A stretch of DNA of 64,000 bases, taken from assembly GCF_004378355.1 (NCBI RefSeq), contig NZ_SNUB01000006.1:1-64000 (forward strand). Reading direction: 5' to 3'. The translations under genes were made by a program, and so were the position numbers. The first letter of the stretch is position 1. The number at the start of each line of letters is the position of its first letter. The stretch is from Psychromonas algicola (GTDB taxonomy: Bacteria > Pseudomonadota > Gammaproteobacteria > Enterobacterales > Psychromonadaceae). Below the pieces are notes generated by a model. That model had not been told where the DNA came from, ran no database searches, and saw nothing but the letters and a program-made list of their open reading frames with translations. Below, in pieces: positions 20,504 through 30,790 of this stretch.

Positions 20504-21286
20504 ATGATCGATATTGGTGTTAACTTAACCAACAAGCGTTTCGATAAAGACTTAATCTCAGTCATTGATAACGCAAAACAAGCAGGTTTAAGCAAACTTA
20601 TCGTCACAGGCACCAGCTTGAAAGAAAGTGAGCAAGCTCTGTTATTAGCTAATGCTCACCCAGAGTTTATTGTTTCTACTGCCGGCGTGCATCCTCACGA
20701 TGCAAGCTCGTTTACAACCGACACTTACAAGGCATTAAAGCAACTCGCTTCACAAGCTCAAGTAAAAGCCATCGGTGAATGTGGCCTAGACTTTAATCGC
20801 AATTTCTCAACGCCTACCGAGCAAGAACATGCTTTTATTCAGCAACTTGAATTAGCCGTAGAATGTCAATTGCCCGTGTTTATGCATGAACGTGATGCTA
20901 ATGAACGTTTTATCGAATTATTAACGCCTTACATCAAACAACTGCCAAATGCCGTTGTACATTGCTTTACCGGTGATCAAGCTGCATTAGAACGCTGTTT
21001 AGCATTAGATTTACATATTGGTATAACAGGTTGGATATGCGATGAACGTAGAGGTTCACATCTACTTGAGCTAGTCAAAATGATCCCAGATGGTCGTTTA
21101 ATGATTGAAACCGATAGCCCGTATTTATTACCCCGTTCAATGCGCCCTAAGCCGAAGTCTAGTCGCAATGAACCTAAGTATCTGCCTTATATCGCACAAA
21201 CGATTGCAGATGCTCGTGAGCAAGAACTGCAAGCCTTCCTGTTCGCAACAGAAAAAACAACCAACACCTTTTTTAACCTAACTTAA
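20504..21286 (+). CDS. tatD: TatD family metal-dependent DNase
   Basis: A 260-residue TIM-barrel amidohydrolase-like nuclease. Metal-site motifs: GECGLDFNRNFS (Glu), FMHERDA (His), HCFTGD (His) and ETDSPYLLPR (Asp). As in E. coli TatD, the start reads MIDIGVNLTNKRF rather than the usual DxHxH, and ITGWICDERRG also follows E. coli TatD. It lies 2 bp after tatC but acts in DNA repair/degradation rather than in export. Confidence 0.95.
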   Translation: MIDIGVNLTNKRFDKDLISVIDNAKQAGLSKLIVTGTSLKESEQALLLANAHPEFIVSTAGVHPHDASSFTTDTYKALKQLASQAQVKAIGECGLDFNRNFSTPTEQEHAFIQQLELAVECQLPVFMHERDANERFIELLTPYIKQLPNAVVHCFTGDQAALERCLALDLHIGITGWICDERRGSHLLELVKMIPDGRLMIETDSPYLLPRSMRPKPKSSRNEPKYLPYIAQTIADAREQELQAFLFATEKTTNTFFNLT

Positions 21287-21351
21287 TCACAGCACTAGTC
21301 TGCTTTACCGCTTCCCTTTTAGGATGGCAAGCACGTGATCCAAACTAGTAA

Positions 21352-22377
<1,026 letters not shown>

Positions 22378-22390
22378 CCTTTGAACCACA

Positions 22391-22416
22391 GACAAAAGTC
22401 AGCGATGGCTTTTGTC
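22391..22416 (+). terminator. Hairpin after hemB
   Basis: GACAAAAGTC / GGCTTTTGTC forms a ten-pair stem including one G-U, 14 bp after the hemB stop. The tail (TCTCGCTTTACTC) is only moderately T-rich, so termination efficiency is uncertain. Confidence 0.45.
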
Positions 22417-22512
22417 TCTCGCTTTACTCAGAGCTGACAATCAAATCAGTCATGTTCACTCCCCCAAAAAAAGAACAACAACCATAACAATCAATTAGAT
22501 CTCACTTAAACA

Positions 22513-23478
22513 CTAACCATTTAAGCGACTTTGTTGTTGCAATGTTTGCCTTGGTGTTTCGCCGAATAGGCGTTTATAACTTTGGCAAAACTGACCTAAA
22601 TGGAAAAAACCATAGTTAAATGCCACCTCGGAAATTGTTTGAAACTCCTCATTACTTTGTAACATGCGTCTTGCCTGATTAAGCCGAATAACTTGAATAT
22701 ACTGTTTAGGTGAAATTCCGTAGCATTGAGCAAAAGTATATTGCAGCGTACGGCGACTAACATGTACCGCAGAGCAAATTTCACTCATGGTTATAGGTGA
22801 TTTCATGCGTGATTCAGTCAAGTACTCTTGAACTCGCGCCATAATACGTTTACGTTGCGGCGAGGTAACATGCGCAGCGCTAGTTTGCTGTGCTTTACTC
22901 AATAGTTCTAAAACCGCATCTTGAATAATAGACTCGTGAGTTTTACTACTCCAATTATTGCCTTTTGGCTGTAATAATAAAGAAAGATATTGTCTGAACT
23001 TATTGAGTTCCTCTGGCGACACGTTATCTAGCCATAAACCATCACTCGCATTATCATAAAGCTCTTCTTTTGTTTGCTCTGTCAGCTCGGTAAAAAAACT
23101 ACGATGCAGCACTAATCCATAAATAGAAAAATCATCGGGCGTTAATAACTCGAAGTCTTGATTGCCTGGTCTGCATAAAAATTGATTCGCAGTGGTTTGC
23201 TCATTATTAATACGACAGCTTTTATTATTGGCACTAAACCCTAGCCAAAACCCACCGTTTTCTACTCGACACTGCTGTCGTAAGCTGTGACTAGTCTCTT
23301 CTCGAAATGTGTGAATATGCGGAAAATGAAGTTCATTAATAACGCCAACAAAGTGCCCTTGACTAAGCTGATCGAATTCCTGCTGCCAATTTATTAAATT
23401 CGCTGCCTGATGATTTGCATCATTAGAGTGAATCGTGCTCATCATTAGTGCGTTACTTTTTAATGTCAGTTCATCCAT
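22513..23478 (-). CDS. AraC family transcriptional regulator
   Basis: A 321-residue regulator with an N-terminal ligand/dimerisation domain and a C-terminal AraC double helix-turn-helix (about 215-315). The first HTH is in TMSEICSAVHVSRRTLQYTF and the second contains TISEVAFNYGFFHLGQFCQSYKRLFGETP. The overall plan resembles EutR-like members. It is divergent from the TRAP operon (186 bp gap), so it is the likely regulator of that transporter; the ligand is unknown. Confidence 0.9.
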   Translation of the reverse strand: MDELTLKSNALMMSTIHSNDANHQAANLINWQQEFDQLSQGHFVGVINELHFPHIHTFREETSHSLRQQCRVENGGFWLGFSANNKSCRINNEQTTANQFLCRPGNQDFELLTPDDFSIYGLVLHRSFFTELTEQTKEELYDNASDGLWLDNVSPEELNKFRQYLSLLLQPKGNNWSSKTHESIIQDAVLELLSKAQQTSAAHVTSPQRKRIMARVQEYLTESRMKSPITMSEICSAVHVSRRTLQYTFAQCYGISPKQYIQVIRLNQARRMLQSNEEFQTISEVAFNYGFFHLGQFCQSYKRLFGETPRQTLQQQSRLNG

Positions 23479-23663
23479 CTTTATTTCCTTGTTTTTTCAT
23501 ATGAACCAATATAGTGCTTACATTTTCTATCTTATTGTTAAATAGGCTTTTTTTATCTTTGCCGATTTTTGATACTGGTTAGGTATGAATATCGCTACTA
23601 CTTATTAAATAGCTGCTGATTCTAAGTCAGCAAAAACTGAACCAATTCGCATAAGGACACTAG

Positions 23664-24173
23664 ATGCCTGGTTTTATTCTTTCTTATATTAAATATGTCG
23701 ATAAATTTAATTACCTTATTGGCCGCATGGCTATGTATGGCATCTTCGTAATGGTTGGCATACTTTTATGGTCTTCTATTTCTAAGACTTTTTTCTTTCC
23801 ATCTCTTTGGACATTGGAATCTGCACAGTTTGTAATGGCCGCTTATTACATCCTCGGTGGTGCTTACGCAATCCAACTAAAGGCGAATGTTCGCATGGAC
23901 CTTTTTTATGGGGAATGGTCGATAAAAAAACGCGCTTGGATGGATTTATTTACCGTCTTTTTCCTGATCTTTTTCTTGTGTGTGCTGCTATACGGTGGTT
24001 TAGAAAGCATGCTTTATTCATTGCAATATGGACAACGCACTAACACCGCTTGGCGTCCATTGATATGGCCAATCAAAGCCGTAATGTGCGTGGGCTTCAC
24101 TATGATGATCTTACAATCCATTTCACAGTTTTTTAAAGATGTTGCGATTATTCGCGGAGTAGAAATTAAATGA
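23664..24173 (+). CDS. TRAP transporter small permease (DctQ family)
   Basis: A 169-residue membrane protein with four hydrophobic helices and the DctQ-type AYYILGGAYAIQLKANVRMDL segment in helix 2 to loop. It forms the small membrane subunit of a tripartite ATP-independent periplasmic transporter. ATGA overlap with the large permease gene implies translational coupling. Confidence 0.92.
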   Translation: MPGFILSYIKYVDKFNYLIGRMAMYGIFVMVGILLWSSISKTFFFPSLWTLESAQFVMAAYYILGGAYAIQLKANVRMDLFYGEWSIKKRAWMDLFTVFFLIFFLCVLLYGGLESMLYSLQYGQRTNTAWRPLIWPIKAVMCVGFTMMILQSISQFFKDVAIIRGVEIK

Positions 24174-25489
24174 GTTATGAACTGATCGCAATCGCGATGT
24201 TTGCCTCAATGGCATTATTAATGGCAACTGGCCAACGTGTATTTGCAGCAATAGGCGCAGTCGCATCAATCGCCGCAATTATGTTGTGGGGTACAGGCGG
24301 AGCAGAGATCCCTTTTACCGCAGCAATGAAGGTAATGAACTGGTATCCAATGTTAACGTTACCTATGTTTATTTTTATGGGTTATGTGTTATCTGAATCT
24401 AAGATTGCCGATGACTTATATAAAATGTTCCATGTTTGGATGGGACCGATGCCAGGCGGGCTTGCTATCGGTACGATAGGTCTGATGGTACTGGTATCAG
24501 CAATGAACGGGCTTTCTGTTGCAGGTATGGCTATCGGCGCTACCATTGCCTTACCTGAATTGCTAAAACGTGGCTACAACAAAAAAATGGTAACAGGCGT
24601 TATTCAAGCAGGTTCTTCATTGGGTATTTTAGTACCACCTTCTGTCGTACTGGTTCTGTATGCAATGATTGCACGCCAACCAGTGGGTCAACTTTGGCTC
24701 GCGGGTATTATCCCCGGTCTAATAATGGCAACGTTATTTATTATTTATATTGTTATTTGTTGTCGCATTAACCCTTCTTGGGGACCTGCGTTAAGCAAAG
24801 AAGAAAGAGACATTCCTCGCGCTGAAAAATTAAGCTTACTTAAGGCTGGGCTACTACCGCTTGGTATTTTTGCCGTCATGATGGTGCCTTTTGTCAATGG
24901 TTGGACAAGTTTGGTAGAAAGCTCTGCAATTGGCGCAATTGCAGCCTTTGTCGCTGCTGTTTTTAAAAAGCGCATGACCAAAGTCGTATTTGAAAACTCC
25001 GTACGTAATACATTAGCGATCTCTTGTATGTTTATGTGGATCATTCTCGCCGCATTAGGTTTTGGTGCCATATTTGATGGACTGGGCGCAGTGAAAGCGA
25101 TCGCTGACTTATTCACTGAGCAGCTTGGGTTAAGCCCATGGACCATACTTATTTTAATGCAGCTTTCTTTTCTGATCATGGGGACTTTCCTTGATGATAC
25201 GGCGATGTTAGTGATTGTTGCACCACTGTTTGTTCCGCTAGTGCATGCCCTTGGCTTTGACTTAATTTGGTACGGCGTTCTATACACAATTACCTGTCAA
25301 ATTGCTTATATGACACCGCCATTTGGTTACAACTTATTTTTAATGCGAGCAATGGCTCCACCTGAAATTTCACTGCGTGATATTTACGGCTCTATCGGCC
25401 CTTTTGTCGGCATTATGGTGTTCGCACTTATTCTTATCATGGCCTTTCCACAACTTGCTTTGTGGCTGCCAAATTACGTTTACGGATAG
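24170..25489 (+). CDS. TRAP transporter large permease (DctM family)
   Basis: A 439-residue polytopic permease with about twelve membrane segments that couples Na+ entry to solute uptake. PMLTLPMFIFMGYVLSES and GSSLGILVPPSVVLVLYAM are strongly conserved DctM segments. Overlaps the small permease by 4 bp; the binding protein gene follows after 85 bp. Confidence 0.95.
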   Translation: MSYELIAIAMFASMALLMATGQRVFAAIGAVASIAAIMLWGTGGAEIPFTAAMKVMNWYPMLTLPMFIFMGYVLSESKIADDLYKMFHVWMGPMPGGLAIGTIGLMVLVSAMNGLSVAGMAIGATIALPELLKRGYNKKMVTGVIQAGSSLGILVPPSVVLVLYAMIARQPVGQLWLAGIIPGLIMATLFIIYIVICCRINPSWGPALSKEERDIPRAEKLSLLKAGLLPLGIFAVMMVPFVNGWTSLVESSAIGAIAAFVAAVFKKRMTKVVFENSVRNTLAISCMFMWIILAALGFGAIFDGLGAVKAIADLFTEQLGLSPWTILILMQLSFLIMGTFLDDTAMLVIVAPLFVPLVHALGFDLIWYGVLYTITCQIAYMTPPFGYNLFLMRAMAPPEISLRDIYGSIGPFVGIMVFALILIMAFPQLALWLPNYVYG

Positions 25490-25574
25490 TAGAACAATTA
25501 ATATTTCAATTTAGAGCACTATTTACTTCAAGCGGGCAGGTGTCCGTGATCAATTAATCAACAGGAGAAATTTT

Positions 25575-26615
25575 ATGAACTCAAGACGTAAATTTTTAAC
25601 AACGGCAGCCGCACTGACTGCTGGTACCGTGTTGGCACCAGCAAAAACCTTTGCTGCTTCACCTAAGATAAAATGGCGTATGCAAACTTACGCAGGTCCA
25701 GCACTTGCAGAGCATGTTGTAAAACCTGCTATCGAAGCCTTTAACCGTATTGCCGGTGAAGAAATGCAAATAGAACTTTATTTTGCAGATCAATTAGTCC
25801 CAACGGGCGAGCTATTCCGCGCACTACAAAAAGGCATCATTGATGCGGTTCAGTCTGATGATGACTCAATGGCTTCACCAACTGAAGTAACAACATTTGG
25901 TGGTTACTTTCCTTTTGGTAGCCGTTACTCATTAGATGTACCGGTTTTATTCAACCAATACGGTTTAGATAAGATCTGGAAAGAAGAATACGCAAAATTC
26001 GGTATTAAACATATTTCTGCTGGTGCATGGGATCCATGTCATTTTGCAACTAAAAAGCCTATTAACAGCTTAGCTGACTTGAAAGGCTTAAGAGTATTTA
26101 CCTTCCCAACTGCGGGTCGTTTCATGGCTAAATATGGCGTCGTGCCAGTGTCTATTCCATGGGAAGACGTGGAAGTGGCTCTACAAACAGGTGAATTAGA
26201 TGGAATCGCTTGGTCTGGTATTACCGAAGATTACACTGTGGGTTGGTCAAAAGTAACAGATTACTTCTTAACGAATAATATTTCTGGCGCTTGGATTGGT
26301 CACTTCTTTGCCAATATGGATCGTTACAACGAACTACCAGAGCATTTGAAAGAGTTATTAGCCTTATGTATGGAAACATCACACTACTACCGTCAATGGT
26401 GGTACTGGGGTGGTGAAGCGCAATTACGCGTTAACGGTCCAGATATGAAATTAACAACGATTCCTGATGAAGAATGGGCACAAGTTGAATCGGATGCTCG
26501 TGATTTCTGGGATGAAATCGCAAAAGAATCGCCAACAAAAGCCAAAATTGTTGAGATCTTTAAGCAATACAATGCGGATATGGAAAAAGCAGGTCGCCCT
26601 TACCGTTACAGCTAA
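25575..26615 (+). CDS. TRAP transporter substrate-binding protein with Tat signal (DctP family)
   Basis: A 346-residue periplasmic binding protein. The N-terminus MNSRRKFLTTAAALTAGTVL is a twin-arginine signal (SRRKFL) followed by a hydrophobic stretch and an AxA-type cleavage site near AKTFAAS. The mature part has the DctP core: LFRALQKGIIDAVQ, LADLKGLRVF and DVEVALQTGELDG. It resembles TakP-like members that bind 2-oxoacids or related carboxylates, but the substrate cannot be assigned. AGGAGA lies before the ATG. Tat export fits the tatABC genes 5 kb away. Confidence 0.92.
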   Translation: MNSRRKFLTTAAALTAGTVLAPAKTFAASPKIKWRMQTYAGPALAEHVVKPAIEAFNRIAGEEMQIELYFADQLVPTGELFRALQKGIIDAVQSDDDSMASPTEVTTFGGYFPFGSRYSLDVPVLFNQYGLDKIWKEEYAKFGIKHISAGAWDPCHFATKKPINSLADLKGLRVFTFPTAGRFMAKYGVVPVSIPWEDVEVALQTGELDGIAWSGITEDYTVGWSKVTDYFLTNNISGAWIGHFFANMDRYNELPEHLKELLALCMETSHYYRQWWYWGGEAQLRVNGPDMKLTTIPDEEWAQVESDARDFWDEIAKESPTKAKIVEIFKQYNADMEKAGRPYRYS

Positions 26616-26627
26616 ACTTTAGCTTAG

Positions 26628-26663
26628 AGAACAGCAACCGTACTGGCTGCTGTTCTTTTCTTC
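26628..26663 (+). terminator. Rho-independent terminator of the TRAP operon
   Basis: AGAACAGCA / TGCTGTTCT (9 bp, perfect; arms 26628-26636 and 26648-26656) is followed by TTTCTTC. It lies 12 bp after the dctP stop. Confidence 0.75.
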
Positions 26664-26679
26664 AAAACAAATAAATCAA

Positions 26680-27156
26680 TTATCCTAACAATAACTCACC
26701 ATCGATAGCATTAAACACAGTACAACTATCAATCAAAGCTTTTGCTGTTAATTTAGGCACTCCATAAGCTTCTGTTGTCACTTGATAAACATCTTTTACT
26801 TTATCCAATAAAATCGCAAAATCACCATCACCGGTTAATAAAATTACAGTATCAACAGATGCCGCTACTTCCATCACGTCAATGGTAATGCCCACGTCCC
26901 AATCGCCCTTTGCGGTGCCATCGCTACGTTGAATAAAAGGTTTTAGCTTTACATCAAACCCAACGTGTTTAAGCATCTCTTGAAACTTCTGTTGTTGGTT
27001 ATCACCGCGATCAATCGCGTAAGCATAAGCGCAAACAATCTCACCTTGCGCTGCTATCTTTTGCCATAACTTACGGTAGTTAAACTGTTTTCCATAAGCC
27101 TGACGCGTGGTGTAATAAATATTTTGAACGTCAGCAAAAATTGCAATTTTTTTCAT
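26680..27156 (-). CDS. NYN domain protein (LabA/DUF88-like putative RNase)
   Basis: A 158-residue PIN-like NYN protein. The acidic metal-binding set is visible: IAIFADVQN near the N-terminus, KGDWDVGITIDVM in the middle, and LLTGDGDF in the C-terminal half. Proteins of this fold are predicted or shown to cut RNA. The cellular role of this member is unknown. It faces the TRAP operon tail to tail. Confidence 0.87.
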   Translation of the reverse strand: MKKIAIFADVQNIYYTTRQAYGKQFNYRKLWQKIAAQGEIVCAYAYAIDRGDNQQQKFQEMLKHVGFDVKLKPFIQRSDGTAKGDWDVGITIDVMEVAASVDTVILLTGDGDFAILLDKVKDVYQVTTEAYGVPKLTAKALIDSCTVFNAIDGELLLG

Positions 27157-27321
27157 TAAAGATGACCTAGATTCGATAAGTTAATGAATAGAATATGAGG
27201 CTTTTAAAGCTTTTCAGCAAGCTTATTGTTTGATTAAGTAAAAAACGATAACGTTAAATGAAATTAACATTCTTAAATAAAACGCGTAAAGTACATTACC
27301 CTCTTATTTCGGATAGATTTC

Positions 27322-27709
27322 ATGGAAAATTTTTACCTCCCCATTAAACACCTGCACATCACGCTAGTCACTTTTAGTGTGTTATTTTTTATCATTCGTG
27401 CTGCCTTTAATGTTTATCAATAAACCAATCCATCAACAAAAATGGGCTAAAATGTTAGCAAGGATTGTTGATACCTTCCTATTAATCTCAGCCATTATGC
27501 TTTGCTTTATCATTCATCAATCACCATTATTTGATAACTGGTTAACTGAAAAAGTATTCTGTCTTATCGCCTATATCATTTTGGCTTACATTGCCCTTTA
27601 TCGCGCGTCGACTTTAGCAACGCAGTTACTCAGCACTTTTTTCGCCTTAGGTTGGGTAGTTATTGCAGTCAAAATCGCCATACTAAAGCAACCCTTTTTA
27701 TTAGGATGA
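27322..27709 (+). pseudogene. SirB2-family membrane protein, split by a +1 frameshift
   Basis: ATG at 27322 opens a frame with MENFYLPIKHLHITLVTFSV that stops at TAA 27421-27423 after 33 codons. Family homology then continues in the next frame from about 27412 (FINKPIHQQKWAKMLARIVD) to the stop at 27707-27709. Joined, the two give a four-helix protein of about 128 residues, the normal SirB2 size. The segment WLTEKVFCLIAYIILAYIAL is typical. A single-base indel near 27405-27425 explains it; a sequencing error or programmed shift are alternatives. Function of SirB2 is unclear. The Rdx gene follows after 10 bp. Confidence 0.75.
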
Positions 27710-27719
27710 AAACCATCAT

Positions 27720-27992
27720 ATGAATAAAGTAGAGATTAAATATTGCAAGAAATGCCGTTGGTTACTGCGTTCAAGTTGGATGGCGCAAGAGATCTTAAAC
27801 ACCTTTGAAGAAGAAGTTGATGAACTCTCATTACTACCGGGAACAGGCGGCATTTTTGAAATCACGGTAAACGACCAGCTTATCTGGTCGCGTAAAGAAA
27901 TGGGCGGATTTCCCGAAATAGCCGAACTTAAAAAATTGGTGAGAGATATTGTCGCGCCCGATAGAAACTTAGGCTGTATCGATAGAAAGTAG
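27720..27992 (+). CDS. Rdx family protein (SelT/SelW/SelH-like, CxxC)
   Basis: A 90-residue thioredoxin-like-fold protein with the redox motif at C9-x-x-C12 (IKYCKKCRWLLRS). GTGGIFEITVNDQLIWSRK and GGFPE are the conserved SelW-like segments. Eukaryotic relatives have selenocysteine in the second position; here it is Cys. Its redox partner is unknown. The C-terminal 12 codons and stop are duplicated at 30545-30583. Confidence 0.88.
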   Translation: MNKVEIKYCKKCRWLLRSSWMAQEILNTFEEEVDELSLLPGTGGIFEITVNDQLIWSRKEMGGFPEIAELKKLVRDIVAPDRNLGCIDRK

Positions 27993-28021
27993 CAGTAATC
28001 ACATCTAGCCGTTATTACTGC
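27992..28021 (+). terminator. Hairpin after the Rdx gene
   Basis: GCAGTAAT / ATTACTGC, an 8-bp perfect stem beginning at the Rdx stop. T-rich only on the minus-strand side, so termination on plus is uncertain. It is part of the duplicated segment. Confidence 0.45.
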
Positions 28022-28042
28022 ATAATAAAGTGATTGATAGGA

Positions 28043-28180
28043 TTAGTTTGCCTCAGCATCTTCTCTTTTCATCACTTTATGCCCATCTTCAGTGACACCT
28101 GATTTCCAATAACTGCTGATATAGACATTGTCTTTCTCAACTTCTTTTTCATTACGGAAATAACCACGTAATGCACACAT
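28043..28180 (-). pseudogene. Truncated remnant of a siderophore-interacting protein gene
   Basis: This segment reads on the minus strand as the last ~45 codons of the 30634-31413 gene (ending REDAEAN then stop). It has no upstream part: similarity breaks off near 28180. It arose by duplication with the repeat that flanks the chemotaxis receptor gene. Confidence 0.8.
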
Positions 28181-28198
28181 TGTTCGAACTCACAAGCA

Positions 28199-28625
28199 TC
28201 CTATTCTCACTAGACAGTTAACGAATCTGCAAGTAAAGCCCCCATATCAGCAAAACTTCCATTTACAACATACAAAGAAACTGAACAGGATATGCAAAAC
28301 TGAATTCATTTTAAACGTACCATTTCGGACGTGTACTATACCGATCCGAAGCTAAACCAAAGATCCTATTCAGCTTTACTGAAATCAATTATTAGACAAA
28401 GTTTAACTTGATATTAAACAAGGTTTTATCATTAGCCATTTGATAGTGTCAAATTAGTGGTTCGCTATCTAATTTTTTTGCATCAGACTATTTTGATAAA
28501 AACATTGTAATTATCACCGTTCTACAATATCTAAAATAGCGCTCTTTAGCCCAATAAGCTTAAAAGAGACTTGTATAAATCACATTATATAGCGCGGTAT
28601 ATTTTAATACTTTAGTGAGCAATAT
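28199..28625. other. Leader region of the chemotaxis receptor gene
   Basis: 427 bases with no ORF I can support. It is novel relative to both repeat copies and contains a small inverted repeat TTCGGA / TCCGAA (28324-28350). No convincing sigma28-type flagellar promoter was recognised. Confidence 0.4.
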
Positions 28626-30503
28626 ATGAGAACTTTTAAAATTCAAGTCATTGGTGCAATTGCAATGTTTATCGTTGTAACAGTTTTAGGCTTAACTATA
28701 ACCAGCTACTATTCATTTCAAAATGAAAGCATTAGTTTAACTAAGAAAATATTACAAGAGCGTAATGCTAGTGTGAAGTCAGAATTATCACAAAAGTTTA
28801 GCCACTACAAATCACTTTTATCTTCAATCACTATTAATGAATCAGACTTTTTAGAGGATTCATTGTCGAACAGTGCAGTTTTTCGACTAGAATCGGCTTC
28901 AAAAATGCAGAGCTCAATTAGCACTGGTGTGTATGTTATTAGAAGTAATGGTGAAATTTATCAAGATGGTAAGAAGCTTAATTTTAATGTTAAGGAGCTA
29001 AATAGAGCCTATTACGTTGCTATCTTTGTAGAGGGAAAATCATCTTATTTTTCGGAACCCTATATTTCAAAGACCACAGGAAAACAAGTAGTTGGTGTTA
29101 TTGTTAAAATAAATCCAACTACAGCGATACTTTCTAGTGTATTTTTAGATTCAATACTTGGTTCAGCTAAAACACGGAAAGATCTATTTATCTACACAAG
29201 TAAAGGAATGATAATACAAGCTCCTTACCCTGAGTTAATAGGAGAAGATATTTTTGAAAAACGCCCGTTATATAAAGAGTTTAATAGTGATAACCCTGAA
29301 TTATCTTATACTAGTGAGCTGAATGGTATCGACACTGACTTTACTGCATTTTGGGGAGAATTTGATATTAATGGCTGGGCATTCGTTAGCTTTGTTCATG
29401 ATAGTGAAATTGAGCACAATGCTAATACTCAACTATTTATATCCCTACTTATCGGTTTAATTGCTTTGCTTATATCCTGTGGAGGTATATTTTTGCTTAT
29501 CAATAAATTAGTGATTAAACCTGTTGGGGGAGCACCTAAAGAAATAGCTGCAATAATGGAAACAATGGCTGAAGGAGATTTTACCCATTCTATCGTATCA
29601 TCACGAAAAGAAACCGGAATTTATAAATCTCTGGTAAAACTATCAACCCAGCTGACAGACCTAATAAAAAATACTCATAGCATCTCAGAAAGTGTCTCTT
29701 CAGCATCCTCTGAGCTTAATACAGTGATGAGCAATACTAAATCAAATGCTCAAGAAGAACTGGCTCAAATGGATCAAATTGCAACAGCCATTACCGAATT
29801 ATCTTCAACATCTCAAGAAGTCAGCGGTAAAGCGATGATGGCAGAAGAAGAAGCAAAAGGGGCAAAAGCCAGTGTAACCGATGGTAACTTGAAGTTAGAA
29901 GAAAATATCGAATTAACTAATACGATTAGTCTATCAGTGAATGAAAGTGCAAATATTGTTAATGAGCTAAGACAATTTGCAATTGAAATTGGCAGTGTTA
30001 CTGAAGTCATTAATTCTATTTCAGAGCAAACCAATTTATTAGCATTAAATGCAGCAATAGAAGCAGCAAGGGCGGGTGAGCACGGTAGAGGCTTTGCTGT
30101 TGTAGCCGATGAGGTTCGTAGCTTGGCATCAAAAACTCAAGATTCGACAGTAAGCATACAAAAAATTATAGAAAAACTTCAGACTCAGTCTGAAAAAGCT
30201 CAGAATAATATGCAACAAAATGTAGAGCTTATAAAAGATTCAGTTCAGTTAGCCGATAATGTTAAAGCATCTTTTGAGAATATTAATCGAGCGGTAGAAT
30301 CTATATCGGAAATAAATTCATTAGTTGCGACATCATCTCAAGAACAGTTTCATGTAACTGAAGAAATTGCAGAAATAACAACAAAGGCACATGACTTAGT
30401 TCACCAAAATGTATCCGGCATTAATGATACTCTACAAGCTTCAGTAGAACTTTCGAAGTTAGCCGAACATCAAAAAAGTGAGTTGGACTTTTTCAAAATA
30501 TAG
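28626..30503 (+). CDS. Methyl-accepting chemotaxis protein
   Basis: A 625-residue transducer. TM1 lies at about 8-28; a periplasmic sensor of about 240 residues resembles a Cache-type domain ([18 protein letters not shown], then [18 protein letters not shown]). TM2 is at about 269-293, followed by HAMP. The signalling tip [19 protein letters not shown] (about 467-485) is highly conserved. There is no C-terminal CheR-tethering pentapeptide. The gene sits exactly between two direct repeats and looks like a late insertion. Ligand unknown. Confidence 0.95.
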   Translation: MRTFKIQVIGAIAMFIVVTVLGLTITSYYSFQNESISLTKKILQERNASVKSELSQKFSHYKSLLSSITINESDFLEDSLSNSAVFRLESASKMQSSISTGVYVIRSNGEIYQDGKKLNFNVKELNRAYYVAIFVEGKSSYFSEPYISKTTGKQVVGVIVKINPTTAILSSVFLDSILGSAKTRKDLFIYTSKGMIIQAPYPELIGEDIFEKRPLYKEFNSDNPELSYTSELNGIDTDFTAFWGEFDINGWAFVSFVHDSEIEHNANTQLFISLLIGLIALLISCGGIFLLINKLVIKPVGGAPKEIAAIMETMAEGDFTHSIVSSRKETGIYKSLVKLSTQLTDLIKNTHSISESVSSASSELNTVMSNTKSNAQEELAQMDQIATAITELSSTSQEVSGKAMMAEEEAKGAKASVTDGNLKLEENIELTNTISLSVNESANIVNELRQFAIEIGSVTEVINSISEQTNLLALNAAIEAARAGEHGRGFAVVADEVRSLASKTQDSTVSIQKIIEKLQTQSEKAQNNMQQNVELIKDSVQLADNVKASFENINRAVESISEINSLVATSSQEQFHVTEEIAEITTKAHDLVHQNVSGINDTLQASVELSKLAEHQKSELDFFKI

Positions 30504-30544
30504 TTGCCGTGAAATGAGTTTGAGTTTTGAGTCTCTGTCATCGA

Positions 30545-30790
30545 GCGCCCGATAGAAACTTAGGCTGTATCGATAGAAAATAGCAGTAATCACATCTAGC
30601 CGTTATTACTGCATAATAAAGTGATTGATAAGATTAGTTTGCCTCAGCATCTTCTCTTTTCATCACTTTATGTCCATCTTCAGTGACACCTGATTTCCAA
30701 TAACTGCTGATATAGATATTGTCTTTCTCAACTTCTTTTTCATTACGGAAATAACCACGTAATGCACGCATATCGTCAAATTCACAAGCA
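30545..30790. repeat. Direct repeat, copy 2 (dead Rdx 3' end plus intact SIP 3' end)
   Basis: Partner of 27954-28198. It starts with the last 12 codons and stop of the Rdx gene (APDRNLGCIDRK), here detached from any gene body, and runs into the intact 3' end of the siderophore-interacting protein gene. The abrupt left boundary at GCGCCCG marks the junction with the inserted segment. Confidence 0.92.
30583..30612 (-). terminator. Hairpin after the siderophore-interacting protein gene
   Basis: GCAGTAAT / ATTACTGC stem; on the minus strand it is followed by a T-rich TATTTTCT. It lies 22 bp after the SIP stop and originally separated the convergent Rdx and SIP genes. Confidence 0.55.

Larger units (their letters stand above)
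27954..28198. repeat. Direct repeat, copy 1 (Rdx 3' end plus truncated SIP 3' end)
   Basis: About 245 bp matching 30545-30790 at an offset of 2,591 bp. In the first 223 bp I count four substitutions; similarity fades after a 1-bp indel near 28180. It holds the true end of the Rdx gene, the intergenic hairpin and a dead C-terminal remnant (about 45 codons, minus strand) of the siderophore-interacting protein gene. Confidence 0.92.

Noticed and set aside
24745-25287. 180-codon minus-strand ORF
   Set aside because: Antisense shadow of the conserved TRAP large permease; composition mirrors that gene and there is no ribosome-binding site.
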